Assembly: GCA_900541685.1 (NCBI GenBank)
Contig: UQKM01000001.1
Span: 62,001-126,000 of the forward strand
Length of the DNA stretch: 64,000 nt
DNA from: an uncultured Collinsella sp.
GTDB taxonomy: Bacteria; Actinomycetota; Coriobacteriia; Coriobacteriales; Coriobacteriaceae
Direction of reading: 5' to 3'
Part shown: piece after piece, positions 44,861-54,069 of the stretch
Numbering within the stretch: position 1 is the first letter of the stretch
How the letters are laid out: each line of letters opens with the position of its first letter
Notes under the pieces: model-generated
Databases searched by the model: none
The model's input: the letters and a program-made list of their open reading frames with translations, nothing else
What the model was told of the DNA's origin: nothing
Position numbers and translations under genes: made by a program

Positions 44861-46008
44861 TGGCTGAGGCTTTAGAGGTAACGCTCGCCGAGCTGGACGC
44901 GTTTGCGGACCGGCTCGGCGAGGTCGAGTCGTATCTCCACTTGGACGAAAAGCGCACGCGCGTGACCGAGCTCGAGGCCAAAAGCGTGGCCCCCGGCTTT
45001 TGGGATGACGCCGACGCCGCCCGTGCCACCATGGAGGAAATCGCGCGCACCAAGGAAGATATCGCCGCCGTGGACAACGCGCGCGGCGAGCTTTCCGATG
45101 CCCGCGCCGCGCTGGAGCTTGCCGAGGAGATGGGGGATGACCCCGATGCCGCCGCTCTTCGCGAGGAGGCTACAGCCACGGCTGAGCGCCTGGCCCGTGC
45201 CATCGATGAGCTTGAGCTTTCGAGCTGGTTTACCGGTGAGTTCGATCACGGCGATGCCATTGTGACCATCAAGCCCGGACAGGGTGGTCTGGAGGCCCAG
45301 GACTGGACCTTCATGCTCTTTAAGATGTACATGAAGTACTGCCAGCGTCGCGGCTGGAAGGTCACGATTAACGACTGCCCCGCTGCTGAGGTCATCGGCA
45401 TCGACCGCGCGACCTTTACCGTCGAGGGCAAGGACGCATTTGGCATGCTGCGCGCCGAGGCCGGCGTCCACCGCTTGGTTCGCATTAGCCCCACCGACGA
45501 CAAGAAGCGCCGCCAGACCACGTTTGCCGGCGTCGAGGTCATCCCCGTGCTACCCGATGATATCGACATCGAAATCAGTCCCGATGACATCCGCGTGGAC
45601 GTGTACCACGCGAGCGGCCCGGGCGGTCAGGGCGTTAACACCACCGACTCCGCCGTGCGCGTGACGCATTTCCCCAGCGGCATTGTGGTCACCTGCCAAA
45701 ACGAGCGCAGCCAGATCCAGAACAAGGCCGCGTGCATGCAGATCCTCAAGGCTCGCCTGTACGAGATTGAGCTCGAGAAGCGCGCCGAGGCCCTGGATGA
45801 GATTCGCGGACCCAAAACCACGATTGGTTTTGGCAACCAGATCCGCAGCTACGTGCTCTACCCGTATCAGATGGTTAAGGACCTACGCACGGGCGTTGAG
45901 ACCAGCAACGTCGAGGCAGTTCTTGACGATGGCGACCTGGACCCGTTTGTTATTGGCTATCATCGCTGGGCCACCGGCAACGCCGATGCAGAAGGCTCGG
46001 AGATCTAA
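44860..46008 (+). CDS. prfB: Peptide chain release factor 2 (variant SPT tripeptide)
   Basis: A 382-residue class I release factor. The catalytic GGQ is at 255-257 in ASGPGGQGVNTTDSAVRV, and the sequence is RF2-like throughout (GVHRLVRIS before the codon-reading loop). The tripeptide that reads the stop codon, SPF in RF2, is S210-P211-T212 here (codon ACC at 45493), resembling the threonine of the RF1 PxT motif. No programmed TGA frameshift is present: the frame is continuous from the ATG. It is coupled to secA by TAATG. The stop is TAA. Confidence 0.95.
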
Positions 46009-46134
46009 AACATCGGGCGGCTTCAAGCCGATGCTAAGCCCAACGGTTGGACGGGTTTGTATCCGGAATAAACCCTGCGCAGGGGTGGTTTTTGTCCGGC
46101 GAATCGGTAGAATCGAATACAGCAAGAAGTTCGA

Positions 46135-46161
46135 AGCGCATCCGTTTGGGTGCGCTTTTTT
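46135..46161 (+). terminator. Rho-independent terminator between prfB and yitT
   Basis: AGCGCATCC-GTTT-GGGTGCGCT followed by TTTTTT; the yitT ribosome site GAGGGAGG begins right after the T-run. Confidence 0.88.
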
Positions 46162-46173
46162 GAGGGAGGCAGC

Positions 46174-47064
46174 ATGGCATATCGTCTGGACATTAAGCGT
46201 ATTCTTTCGATGAACTTCTTTCACGACCTGCCCCAGATTATGTTGGGGTGCGCTCTGGCCGCTATTGCGACCGACCTGTTTTTGATTCCCAACGGCCTTG
46301 CTGCCGGTGGCGTTACGGGCCTTGCCACCATTATCCAGGCGGTCGGCGCATCGCGCGGTCTATCGCTTCCCGTTGGTATTCAGACGATCGTGATGAACGC
46401 CTTGCTGCTGCTGGTCGTTATGCGCGAGGGTGGCATGTTCTACGTGGTGCAGACGGCGACGGGCTTTGTGCTGCTGGGCTTTTTCACCGACCTGTTCGCT
46501 CCGTTTGTGGCGCCGCTGGCACATGCCGATCTGATGCTGCCCGCTATGTGGGGCGGCATCATCACGGGCATCGGTTATGGCATGGTGCTGCGCGCCGGCG
46601 CCAACACCGGCGGCTCGGACACGATTGGCCAAATCATCTCGCGTAATACCTCGCTGCCCGTGGGCTCGACCGTCATGGCGATCGATGTTGCCGTATGTGC
46701 GCTGTCGGCTCCGGTCTTTTCAATCGAAAATGCACTATATGCAGGCCTTTCGATGGTCATTAGCGGCTACGTGATCGATGCCGTGGTCGATGGTGGCAAC
46801 AAACGCCGTATGGTACTCATCATCTCGGACAAGTTCCCCGATATCGCTGCCGATATCATGTATGGCCTGGGTCGTGGTTGTACCAAGTTTAAGGCGACTG
46901 GCATGTATTCGGGTGCCGAGAAGCCGGTGATCATGGTCATCGTGAGCCGTCGGGAGCTCAATACCCTCAAGACGATCGTGCGCGAGCGCGATCCTCACGC
47001 CATTGTGACGGTCGCCGACGTTACGGAAGCCTTCGGCGAGGGATTCAAGGACATTAGCGCGTAG
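46174..47064 (+). CDS. YitT family membrane protein
   Basis: 296 residues with five to six N-terminal membrane helices (for example MLGCALAAIATDLFLIPNGL) and a cytoplasmic C-terminal DUF2179-type domain containing GCTKFKATGMYSGAEKPVIM and MVIVSRRELNTLK. Such proteins are of unknown function. The ATG at 46174 follows GAGGGAGG. It is probably transcribed separately because of the terminator in front. The stop is TAG. Confidence 0.88.
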   Translation: MAYRLDIKRILSMNFFHDLPQIMLGCALAAIATDLFLIPNGLAAGGVTGLATIIQAVGASRGLSLPVGIQTIVMNALLLLVVMREGGMFYVVQTATGFVLLGFFTDLFAPFVAPLAHADLMLPAMWGGIITGIGYGMVLRAGANTGGSDTIGQIISRNTSLPVGSTVMAIDVAVCALSAPVFSIENALYAGLSMVISGYVIDAVVDGGNKRRMVLIISDKFPDIAADIMYGLGRGCTKFKATGMYSGAEKPVIMVIVSRRELNTLKTIVRERDPHAIVTVADVTEAFGEGFKDISA

Positions 47065-47271
47065 GGCCGACCGCGTCCCATCCAAAAGACGTTCACATTG
47101 ATAAACCGTTTCATCAGCGGTTCTGCCTGCTCAATTGTTCAAATAATGATAAAAACTCTGGTAAAGCCATCAGTTTCCAGCATAATGAATGACGTACGTG
47201 CATTGCGGCTGTGTTGGGATTACCTTCGGTGCCGTGCGCATTTTGTCTAATGAGGATGAAAGGAAGGCACA

Positions 47272-48102
47272 ATGAGCGACGAAGAGCTCAAAAAGGTTGC
47301 CAACGAGGTAAGGAAGGGCATCGTCACCGGCGTGCACGCTGCCAAGTCCGGCCATCCGGGCGGTTCGCTCGGCGCTGCCGACATCATGACCTATCTGTAC
47401 TTTGAGGAAATGAACGTCGACCCGTCCGATCCCCGCAAGGCCGATCGCGACCGTTTTGTGCTCTCCAAGGGCCATTGCGCTCCGGGCCTGTACGCCGTGC
47501 TCGCCGAGCGCGGGTTCTTCCCCAAAGAGGACCTCAAGACGCTGCGCCATATCGGCAGCCACCTGCAGGGTCACCCCAACATGAACGACACCCCGGGCGT
47601 CGACATGTCCACAGGCTCGCTCGGCCAGGGCATCTCCGCCGCCGTCGGGATGGCGCTCGCCGCCAAGCACTGGGGCGATACTTATCGCACGTACGCCCTG
47701 CTGGGTGATGGCGAGAGCGAGGAGGGCCAGGTCTGGGAGGCCGCCATGTTTGCCGGCAACCAGCATCTCGATAACCTCTGCGTGATCGTCGACCACAACG
47801 GCCTTCAGATTGACGGTCCCGTCGAGGAGGTCAACGACCCCATGCCGCTCGCCGACAAGTTCCGCGCGTTCAAGTTCCACGTGGTTGAGCTCGCCGACGG
47901 CAACGACTTCGACCAGATCCGCGCCGCCTTTGCCGAGGCTCGCGCCACCAAGGGGCAGCCGACCGCCATTATCGCCGAGACCACAAAGGGCAAGGGCGTG
48001 TCCTTTATGGAGAACCAGGTTGGCTGGCACGGCAAGGCCCCCAACGATGAACAGTTTGAGCAGGCCATGGCAGAGCTCACGGCCGCCGGAGAGGAGCTCT
48101 AG
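47272..48102 (+). CDS. Transketolase, N-terminal subunit
   Basis: The thiamine-diphosphate-binding half of a split transketolase, 276 residues: GHPGGSLGAADIMTYLYF at the N-terminus, SLGQGISAAVGMALA, and the cofactor motif LGDGESEEGQVWEAAMFAGN with VDHNG. Moves two-carbon units in the non-oxidative pentose phosphate pathway together with the next gene. The ATG follows GAAAGGAAGG. The stop is TAG, 1 bp before the start of the partner. Confidence 0.95.
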   Translation: MSDEELKKVANEVRKGIVTGVHAAKSGHPGGSLGAADIMTYLYFEEMNVDPSDPRKADRDRFVLSKGHCAPGLYAVLAERGFFPKEDLKTLRHIGSHLQGHPNMNDTPGVDMSTGSLGQGISAAVGMALAAKHWGDTYRTYALLGDGESEEGQVWEAAMFAGNQHLDNLCVIVDHNGLQIDGPVEEVNDPMPLADKFRAFKFHVVELADGNDFDQIRAAFAEARATKGQPTAIIAETTKGKGVSFMENQVGWHGKAPNDEQFEQAMAELTAAGEEL

Positions 48103-48103
48103 G

Positions 48104-49045
48104 ATGGCAGACGTCAAGAAAATCGCCACGCGTGTAAGCTACGGCGAGGCCCTCGTCGAGCTCGCCAACGAGCACGATGACTTTGTGGTCCTCGACGCCG
48201 ACCTGGCCGCCGCCACGCAGACCGGTAAGTTTAAGGCCGCTTGCCCCGACCGCTTCTTCGATGTGGGCATTGCCGAGAGCAACCTGATGGGCGTCGCCGC
48301 CGGTATCGCGACCACTGGTCGTGTTGCCTTCGCGAGTACCTTTGCCATGTTCGCTGCCGGTCGCGCCTTTGAGCAGGTCCGCAACTCCATCGGCTACCCG
48401 CACCTCAACGTTAAGATCGGTGCCACGCACGCCGGCATCTCGGTGGGCGAGGACGGCGCCACGCACCAGTGCTGCGAGGATATCGCCCTCATGCGCGTCA
48501 TCCCCGGCATGACCGTAATTGTTCCCGCCGACGACGTGGAGGCCCGCGCCGTGACGCGCGCCGCCTACGAGTGCGACGGCCCCGTGTACATGCGCTTTGC
48601 CCGTCTGGCCTCGCCGGTCATCAACGACCCCGAGACCTACAAGTTCGAGGTGGGCAAGGGCATCGTCATGCGCGAGGGCGCCGACGTCACCATCATCGCT
48701 TGCGGCCTGATGGTCGGCGAGGCTCTCGAGGCCGCTGAGCAGCTTGCTGCCGAGGGCATCGATGCCGAGGTCATCAACATGCACACCATCAAGCCCATCG
48801 ATGCCGACCTGATCGTCAAGAGCGCCACCAAGACCGGCCACGTCGTGACCGTCGAGGAGCACTCCGTGATCGGTGGCCTGGGCAGCGCCGTTGCCGATGT
48901 TCTGTGCGAGCAGTGCCCGACGCCGCTCAAGAAGATTGGCGTCAACGACACCTTCGGCGAGTCCGGCCCGGGTGCCGAGCTCCTGCACAAGTACGGCCTG
49001 GACGCCGCCAACATCGTGGCGACCACCAAGGAGTTCTTGGCATAG
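48104..49045 (+). CDS. Transketolase, C-terminal subunit
   Basis: The pyrimidine-binding and C-terminal halves of transketolase, 313 residues: VVLDADLAAATQTGKF, DVGIAESNLMGVAAGIATTG with the catalytic glutamate, and THAGISVGEDGATHQCCEDI. The ATG at 48104 follows GGAGAGGAG and lies 1 bp after the N-terminal subunit gene, ensuring equal synthesis. The stop is TAG, followed by a terminator. Confidence 0.95.
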   Translation: MADVKKIATRVSYGEALVELANEHDDFVVLDADLAAATQTGKFKAACPDRFFDVGIAESNLMGVAAGIATTGRVAFASTFAMFAAGRAFEQVRNSIGYPHLNVKIGATHAGISVGEDGATHQCCEDIALMRVIPGMTVIVPADDVEARAVTRAAYECDGPVYMRFARLASPVINDPETYKFEVGKGIVMREGADVTIIACGLMVGEALEAAEQLAAEGIDAEVINMHTIKPIDADLIVKSATKTGHVVTVEEHSVIGGLGSAVADVLCEQCPTPLKKIGVNDTFGESGPGAELLHKYGLDAANIVATTKEFLA

Positions 49046-49093
49046 AGCAACCACCGCTCAAATCGGCCACAAGCCAATAGCAAATAGACGTAG

Positions 49094-49130
49094 ACAGGGA
49101 CGCCCTCAAAAAGAGGACGCCCCTGTTTTT
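49094..49130 (+). terminator. Rho-independent terminator after transketolase
   Basis: ACAGGGACGCCCTC pairs with GAGGACGCCCCTGT (two mismatches) around AAAAA, then TTTTT. Confidence 0.82.
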
Positions 49131-49268
49131 ATATTTCAGCAAAATCAGTGCCGCATCAAGCAAGGCCTTCTTCGGGAAAAGGGCCCAGTACGGCAACGTG
49201 CAATTCAGCCCTCCCAACTTTGTATGTGCAGCACCCCAAGATCACGCGGCGACCCCATAGTAGCCGCA

Positions 49269-49391
49269 GGCCGCGCACAGGGTTACCTCCCAAATCTTTC
49301 CGCAGGACGGAGGCGCACCCGCAGCGCGAAGCGCGCAGCGGGGGCGCCGACATGTCCGAGGACGATTTGGGAGGTAACCCTGTGCGCGGCC
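49269..49391. repeat. 123-bp element with perfect 28-bp inverted repeat
   Basis: The arm 49269-49296 (beginning GGCCGCGCACAGGGTTACC) is the exact reverse complement of 49364-49391. The 67-bp interior contains another GC-rich fold (CCCGCAGCGC against GCGCGCAGCGGG). The element is enclosed, 37 and 27 bp away, by the direct repeat TATGTGCAG. It could be a MITE-like insertion or a structured RNA. No coding content was recognised. Confidence 0.75.
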
Positions 49392-49493
49392 GGTGGGACC
49401 AAACCCCGCCATGCTTCTTATGTGCAGTAAAGCTAATGCTGCTAAAATACAAAGCGCTCATGTAGTTTAAACGCACGACGATAAGGAGCACCA

Positions 49494-50714
49494 GTGGGTA
49501 ACCACTTCCGTACCTCCGGTGCGGGCGATGATGCCCCCAAGACGCAGACGGGCGTCCAGGGCAGTCGTTTCGCCACTCCGGATTCAGAGGGCCAGCCTGT
49601 TGCTCAGGCCCCCGCTCAGCCGGCAGATCAGGCACAGCCGGCATCCGATCCCTTTGCCTACAATCCCACCAGCGATGTCGCGCTTTCCGGCACGGCGGGT
49701 TTTGAGCCCGTTCAGGCCGTGACCGCTCGCGTGGAGCAGCCTCAGGCTGGCGCCGCCACGCCGCAGCCTACCATGGCCGGCATTCCCGACCCCATGGCCC
49801 CTGCGACGCCGGTTCCTCAGCCTGCGCAGTCCGGTCTCTTTGCCGCTATTCCCGATCCCACGCAGCCTGCTGCCCCGGTGGTCGAGAGCGATCAGGCCGC
49901 CGAGGTCGCAAGCCTCGATAACGCGCTCAACAACCCCGATTTTACGTCGGTGTTTGCGCCCATCGATCCGCAAGCCAGCCGCAAGAAGATGGCCAAGCAG
50001 GCCGGTGTCGAGCCCGTCATCCTTATGGAGCATGTCACCAAGATCTATCCGGCACAGCCCAACAAGCCTGCACTCGACGACATCAACATCGAGATCTATC
50101 CGGGCGAGTTCGTCTTCCTGGTCGGTCATTCCGGCTCGGGTAAGACCACGCTGCTGTCGACGCTCAACCGCGACGTCAAGCCGACGAGCGGCCGCATCTT
50201 GGTTGCCGGTCAGGACCTCATGAAGATCAAGAACCGCAAGGTTCCGTTCCTGCGCCGCCAGATTGGCGCCGTGTTCCAGGACTTTAAGCTTCTGCCGCAA
50301 AAGACCGCCTACGAAAACGTGGCGTTTGCCCTGCAGTGCATCGGCAAGCCCAAGGGCGTCATTCGCAGCCAGGTGCCGGAGGTGCTGCGTCTGGTCGGTC
50401 TGGCCGATCAGATGGACTCGCTGCCCGACCAGCTTTCCGGTGGCGAGCAGCAGCGCGTCGCCGTCGCCCGCGCTATGGTCAACCGTCCGCCGCTGCTGAT
50501 CTGCGACGAGCCCACGGGTAACCTCGACCCGGCGATCTCGCTGGGCATCATGAAGCTGCTCGAGCGTATTAACCGCACCGGCACCACCGTGATCGTCGCC
50601 ACGCACGACCGCGAGATGGTCGATAGCATGCACCGTCGCGTGATCGCCCTCGAGGGCGGCCACGTTATCCGCGACCAGGAGAGGGGAGGTTACGGCAACT
50701 ATGGCACCAACTAA
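49494..50714 (+). CDS. ftsE: Cell division ATPase FtsE with long N-terminal extension
   Basis: 406 residues, against about 225 for ordinary FtsE. Residues 1-172 are a Pro/Gln/Ala-rich, probably disordered region; the ABC domain starts near 173 with EPVILMEHVTKIYPAQ, Walker A GHSGSGKTTLL (211-221), signature LSGGEQQRVAVARAM, Walker B LLICDEPTGNLDP and H-loop ATHDREM. The GTG at 49494 follows AAGGAGC; an internal ATG at 49989 could yield a short form. FtsEX controls septal peptidoglycan hydrolysis. It overlaps ftsX. The stop is TAA. Confidence 0.93.
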   Translation: MGNHFRTSGAGDDAPKTQTGVQGSRFATPDSEGQPVAQAPAQPADQAQPASDPFAYNPTSDVALSGTAGFEPVQAVTARVEQPQAGAATPQPTMAGIPDPMAPATPVPQPAQSGLFAAIPDPTQPAAPVVESDQAAEVASLDNALNNPDFTSVFAPIDPQASRKKMAKQAGVEPVILMEHVTKIYPAQPNKPALDDINIEIYPGEFVFLVGHSGSGKTTLLSTLNRDVKPTSGRILVAGQDLMKIKNRKVPFLRRQIGAVFQDFKLLPQKTAYENVAFALQCIGKPKGVIRSQVPEVLRLVGLADQMDSLPDQLSGGEQQRVAVARAMVNRPPLLICDEPTGNLDPAISLGIMKLLERINRTGTTVIVATHDREMVDSMHRRVIALEGGHVIRDQERGGYGNYGTN

Positions 50715-51621
50715 CGTGGGCTACTCCTTCAAAGAGGCAATCAGTCACTTCTTCCGTAACTGGACTACCTCGCTCGGCGCCGTCATCACGATCTTCCTTT
50801 CGCTGTTTATCATCGGCCTGTTCATCATGGGCTCCGCGATGCTGAACTCCGTGATCGGCACCGTCGAGGATCAGGTCGTCATCAACGCGTTCATTAGCGA
50901 TGACGCCGATCAGGCCGATGTTCAGGCTTTTGAGGCCGAGCTTAAGACGTGGAATAACGTCAAGTCCGTGACGTACAAGGACAAGGACGACGCGCTGGCC
51001 GAGTATACGAGCAAGATGTCGGGCAACGCCGACGCCACCATGAGCGCGCTCGATGGCCAGAACCCGCTGCCGGCTTCGTTTGCAATTGAGATGGACGATC
51101 CGTCCAAGGTCGAGAGCACGGCCCAGAAGCTCAAGAAGAACGCCGACTTCCAGAAGATCGCGGATGACGGCGACGTCAACGCGAGCGTGCTGTACGGCCA
51201 AGAGGAAGTGAGCCGCCTGTTCCAGGTGACCAACTACATCCGCATCGCCGCCGTGGTGCTCGTTGGCCTTTTGACCTTTATCGCATTCATCTTCATCAAC
51301 AACACGATTCGCCTGTCCATCACGGCGCGTCGTCGTGAGATTGCGATTATGCGTCTGGTCGGCGCCAGCAACGGCTTCATTCGCGGCCCGTTTATCACCG
51401 AGGGCGTACTGCAGGCCATTTTGGGCTCGCTGCTTTCCATCGGCGTTCTGGAGCTGCTGCGCAATCTGATGATTCCGCGTTTGCAGGAGAGCATCGGCTG
51501 GATGTCGTTTGCCCTGCCGATGCAGTACTACCTGGTGACCTATGCTGCGCTGATTCTGGTCGGTGTGATTATCGGTCTCTTTGGTTCTGCCATAGCCATG
51601 CGCCGCTACCTGCGCGTGTAG
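50701..51621 (+). CDS. ftsX: Cell division permease FtsX
   Basis: 306 residues: N-terminal helix (GAVITIFLSLFIIGLFIMGS), an extracellular domain of about 140 residues, then three C-terminal helices starting IRIAAVVLVGLLTFIAFIFI, followed by TARRREIAIMRLVGASNGFI, the typical FtsX motif. It overlaps the end of ftsE by 14 nt, with GAGAGGGGAGG upstream. It transmits FtsE ATP cycling to a cell-wall hydrolase. The stop is TAG. Confidence 0.95.
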   Translation: MAPTNVGYSFKEAISHFFRNWTTSLGAVITIFLSLFIIGLFIMGSAMLNSVIGTVEDQVVINAFISDDADQADVQAFEAELKTWNNVKSVTYKDKDDALAEYTSKMSGNADATMSALDGQNPLPASFAIEMDDPSKVESTAQKLKKNADFQKIADDGDVNASVLYGQEEVSRLFQVTNYIRIAAVVLVGLLTFIAFIFINNTIRLSITARRREIAIMRLVGASNGFIRGPFITEGVLQAILGSLLSIGVLELLRNLMIPRLQESIGWMSFALPMQYYLVTYAALILVGVIIGLFGSAIAMRRYLRV

Positions 51622-51645
51622 GCATGCCTGGAATTCATCCCTTCC

Positions 51646-51679
51646 AACGGGTCGTCTCTTATGGGGCGGCCCGTTTTTT
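51646..51679 (+). terminator. Rho-independent terminator after ftsX
   Basis: AACGGGTCGTC and GGGGCGGCCCGTT pair with wobbles around a short loop, followed by TTTTTT. Confidence 0.85.
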
Positions 51680-51756
51680 GATCTCTAGGGGACGGCAGGA
51701 AAGCGAATCATTTGGGTAGACTCTTTGGAGTTCGTCATCGATAGCAAGGAGGCGCC

Positions 51757-53892
51757 ATGGGGCGCAATAACAAGCATAAGCGCGGTGCTCGCAATAAGCG
51801 TGGGCCGGTGCGCAGCGAACGCCGTCCGAGCCTGACCGGGCGCGTGCAGCTCCATGAGCATGGCGCCTATGTCATAACCGAGAGCGGCGACTACAAGGTT
51901 ATGGGCCGCGGTAAGCGCGAGATCATGGATGGCGATACCGTTGCCGTGAGCATTAAGAACAGCCCGCACGGTGAGCGGCGCGCCGTGATCGAAGGCGTGG
52001 TTGAGCGCGCAGCCATAAGCGTGGTGGGTACGTACCAGACCGCTGGTCCGCTCGGTGTGATCGAGCCGCTCGATTCGCGCCTGAAGGCCGACTTCTTCAT
52101 TCTGCCCGAGGATACCTCGGCGGATCGTCTGGGCGTCCACCCGGGTGATGCCGTTGTCGCGCGCATTTTGACCTACCCGACGCGCCTGGAATCGGGCACC
52201 GTGACGATCGAACGCCGCATTGGCGGAGATGACGCGCCCGATTTGGGCGTTCAATACGTGATGGCGCGTTACGGCTATACCGATAGCTATCCCGAGGCCG
52301 CGCTGGACGAGGCCGAGGGGCTTTCGCTCGATGTGTCCGCGGCGCTTAAGGACCCGCTCCGCCGCGATCTGCGCGACCGCTTTGTCATCACGATCGACCC
52401 GGTCGACGCGCGCGACTTTGACGATGCCATTTCGCTTGAGCGCACGCCCGAGGGTGGCTACAAGCTGGGTGTGCATATCGCTGACGTTTCTCACTATGTG
52501 GCTTGGGACGGGCATATCGATCTTGAGGCTCGCCATCGTACGACATCGGTGTATCTGGCCGATCGCGTGCTTCCCATGCTGCCCGAACGCCTGTCCTGTG
52601 ACCTATGCTCGCTTCGCCCTGACGAGGACCGTCTTGCGTTTACCGTTGACATTGAGCTCGATGCGCAGGGTCGCGTGCGGCATTACGATCCGTACCCCAG
52701 CGTGATTCGCTCGCGTGTGCGTATGGACTATGACGGCGCCGAGGCGCTGCTGGTGCGTGCCGACGCGGTTGAGTATTCGGTGCTGGAAGGCGCCGCTGAG
52801 GATGTTGCGGCTGCTGAGGCCTCGCGCGAGGAGGCGCTTGAGCGCGGTCTTGCGTGCGAGGAAACTGCTCGCGGCTATAACGTCGACCTCGGCGATTTCC
52901 TTGTCGCCGCCAACGAACTCGCCGAACTTCGCCGTCGTATTCGTCGTGCCCGCGGCTCAGTCGATTTTGACACGGCCGAGATTCGCGCTCTATTGGATGA
53001 GGACGGAGTACCCGTGCAGATTGTGGCGCGCGAGCGTTCGTGTGCCACGTCGCTTATCGAGGAAGCCATGCTACTCGCCAACGAGTGCGTTGCAGAGTGG
53101 CTGGCAGACCGTGATATCGAGGCCTGCTATCGCGTGCATGAGGATCCGAGCCCCGATAGCCTGCACGGTGCCGCCGTTGCGCTGGCGCAGCTGGGCATCA
53201 TCGACGATCGCCGTGCTGCCGGTATCGCCCTGGGGAGTCCCGATGAGCTACAGGCTGCAGTTGATGCTGCCGCCGGTACGGCCAACGCACCGCTCGTCAA
53301 CACGCTGCTTCTGCGCAGCATGCAGCGCGCACTGTACAAGCCGCGCAACGAGGGCCACTTTGCGCTCGCCGCGCCGTGCTACTGTCACTTTACGAGTCCC
53401 ATCCGTCGCTACCCCGATCTGGTGGTGCACCGCGTGCTCAAACTGCAGTTGGCCTATGAGCAGCTCGGCGGCAAGGACGCCCTGGTCCGTACACCGCGGC
53501 TGATCGGCAAGGGGCGCGAGTCGCTGCCGCGCATTCTGCCGCAGATCTGCCGCGCATGCAGCGATGCCGAGCGCGCGGCAGATGCCGCTAGCCATGCGAC
53601 GCAAAAGATCAAGATTGCCCAGTACTATGAGGATCGCCTGGGCGAGCGCTATGCCGGAACGGTCTCATGGGTCAGCAGCATGGGCCTCTTTGTGCGCTTG
53701 GACCTGACGCAGGTCGAAGGCTTGGTTTCGATCAAGAGTCTGGGCAACGAGTGGTTCGAGTTCGACGAGGATGCGCTTACGCTGACGGGCGCCGACACGG
53801 GGACTCGCTATGAACTGGGCCAGCGCGTGATTATCGAGGTTTCGCGCGTCAATACCACGCGTGGGCACTTGGACTTTAAGCTTATCCATTAG
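51757..53892 (+). CDS. rnr: Ribonuclease R
   Basis: A 711-residue 3'-5' exoribonuclease of the RNB family. N-terminal OB/cold-shock domains (LTGRVQLHEHGAYVITESGD), the catalytic RNB domain with DPVDARDFDDAISLER (metal-binding Asp residues) and HFTSPIRRYPDLVVHR, and a C-terminal S1 domain (YAGTVSWVSSMGLFVRLDLT). Degrades structured RNA and works with tmRNA-SmpB in quality control; smpB is 4 kb downstream. The ATG follows AAGGAGG. The stop is TAG. Confidence 0.95.
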   Translation: MGRNNKHKRGARNKRGPVRSERRPSLTGRVQLHEHGAYVITESGDYKVMGRGKREIMDGDTVAVSIKNSPHGERRAVIEGVVERAAISVVGTYQTAGPLGVIEPLDSRLKADFFILPEDTSADRLGVHPGDAVVARILTYPTRLESGTVTIERRIGGDDAPDLGVQYVMARYGYTDSYPEAALDEAEGLSLDVSAALKDPLRRDLRDRFVITIDPVDARDFDDAISLERTPEGGYKLGVHIADVSHYVAWDGHIDLEARHRTTSVYLADRVLPMLPERLSCDLCSLRPDEDRLAFTVDIELDAQGRVRHYDPYPSVIRSRVRMDYDGAEALLVRADAVEYSVLEGAAEDVAAAEASREEALERGLACEETARGYNVDLGDFLVAANELAELRRRIRRARGSVDFDTAEIRALLDEDGVPVQIVARERSCATSLIEEAMLLANECVAEWLADRDIEACYRVHEDPSPDSLHGAAVALAQLGIIDDRRAAGIALGSPDELQAAVDAAAGTANAPLVNTLLLRSMQRALYKPRNEGHFALAAPCYCHFTSPIRRYPDLVVHRVLKLQLAYEQLGGKDALVRTPRLIGKGRESLPRILPQICRACSDAERAADAASHATQKIKIAQYYEDRLGERYAGTVSWVSSMGLFVRLDLTQVEGLVSIKSLGNEWFEFDEDALTLTGADTGTRYELGQRVIIEVSRVNTTRGHLDFKLIH

Positions 53893-53917
53893 CCAAATCT
53901 CGACTCATGGCGGGAGA

Positions 53918-53949
53918 GCGGAGGGCGGGCTTTCGGGGCCGCCCTCCGC
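53918..53949 (+). terminator. Hairpin terminator after rnr
   Basis: GCGGAGGGCGG pairs perfectly with CCGCCCTCCGC around GCTTTCGGGG, 26 bp past the stop; the following tract ATTTGG is weak. Confidence 0.7.
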
Positions 53950-54011
53950 ATTTGGATCATAGCTACCTTGCCGTCCGCTCGGCCGCCCGCTTACCTGCTA
54001 TTCGAGAGGTA

Positions 54012-54050
54012 AAACCTACCAAAATAAACCTGTCCCTTTTTGGCAGGTTT
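54012..54050. repeat. CCTGTCCC palindrome, copy 2
   Basis: AAACCTACCA (54012-54021) pairs (one mismatch) with TGGCAGGTTT (54041-54050) around AAATAAACCTGTCCC, the same core as at 41887-41923. It ends 19 bp before the recombinase start and could be its promoter-proximal recombination site. Confidence 0.7.
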
Positions 54051-54069
54051 ACAAGAAAGCGGGGATGAG

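Larger units (their letters stand above)
49046..49493. other. Gene-free region with terminator and large inverted repeat
   Basis: No gene is supported in this 448-bp gap. It holds the transketolase terminator (49094), a 9-bp direct repeat TATGTGCAG at 49223-49231 and 49419-49427, the large inverted repeat 49269-49391 between them, and the leader of ftsE. Confidence 0.6.

Noticed and set aside
47810..48103. Longer N-terminus for the transketolase C-subunit
   Set aside because: The frame is open upstream, but this part overlaps the N-terminal subunit gene in another frame; ATG 48104 has a proper ribosome site and the family's standard start.
49156..49644. Minus-strand frame of 162 codons before ftsE
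   Set aside because: It runs through the terminator, the inverted repeat and the ftsE start; its apparent internal repeats only reflect the palindrome.
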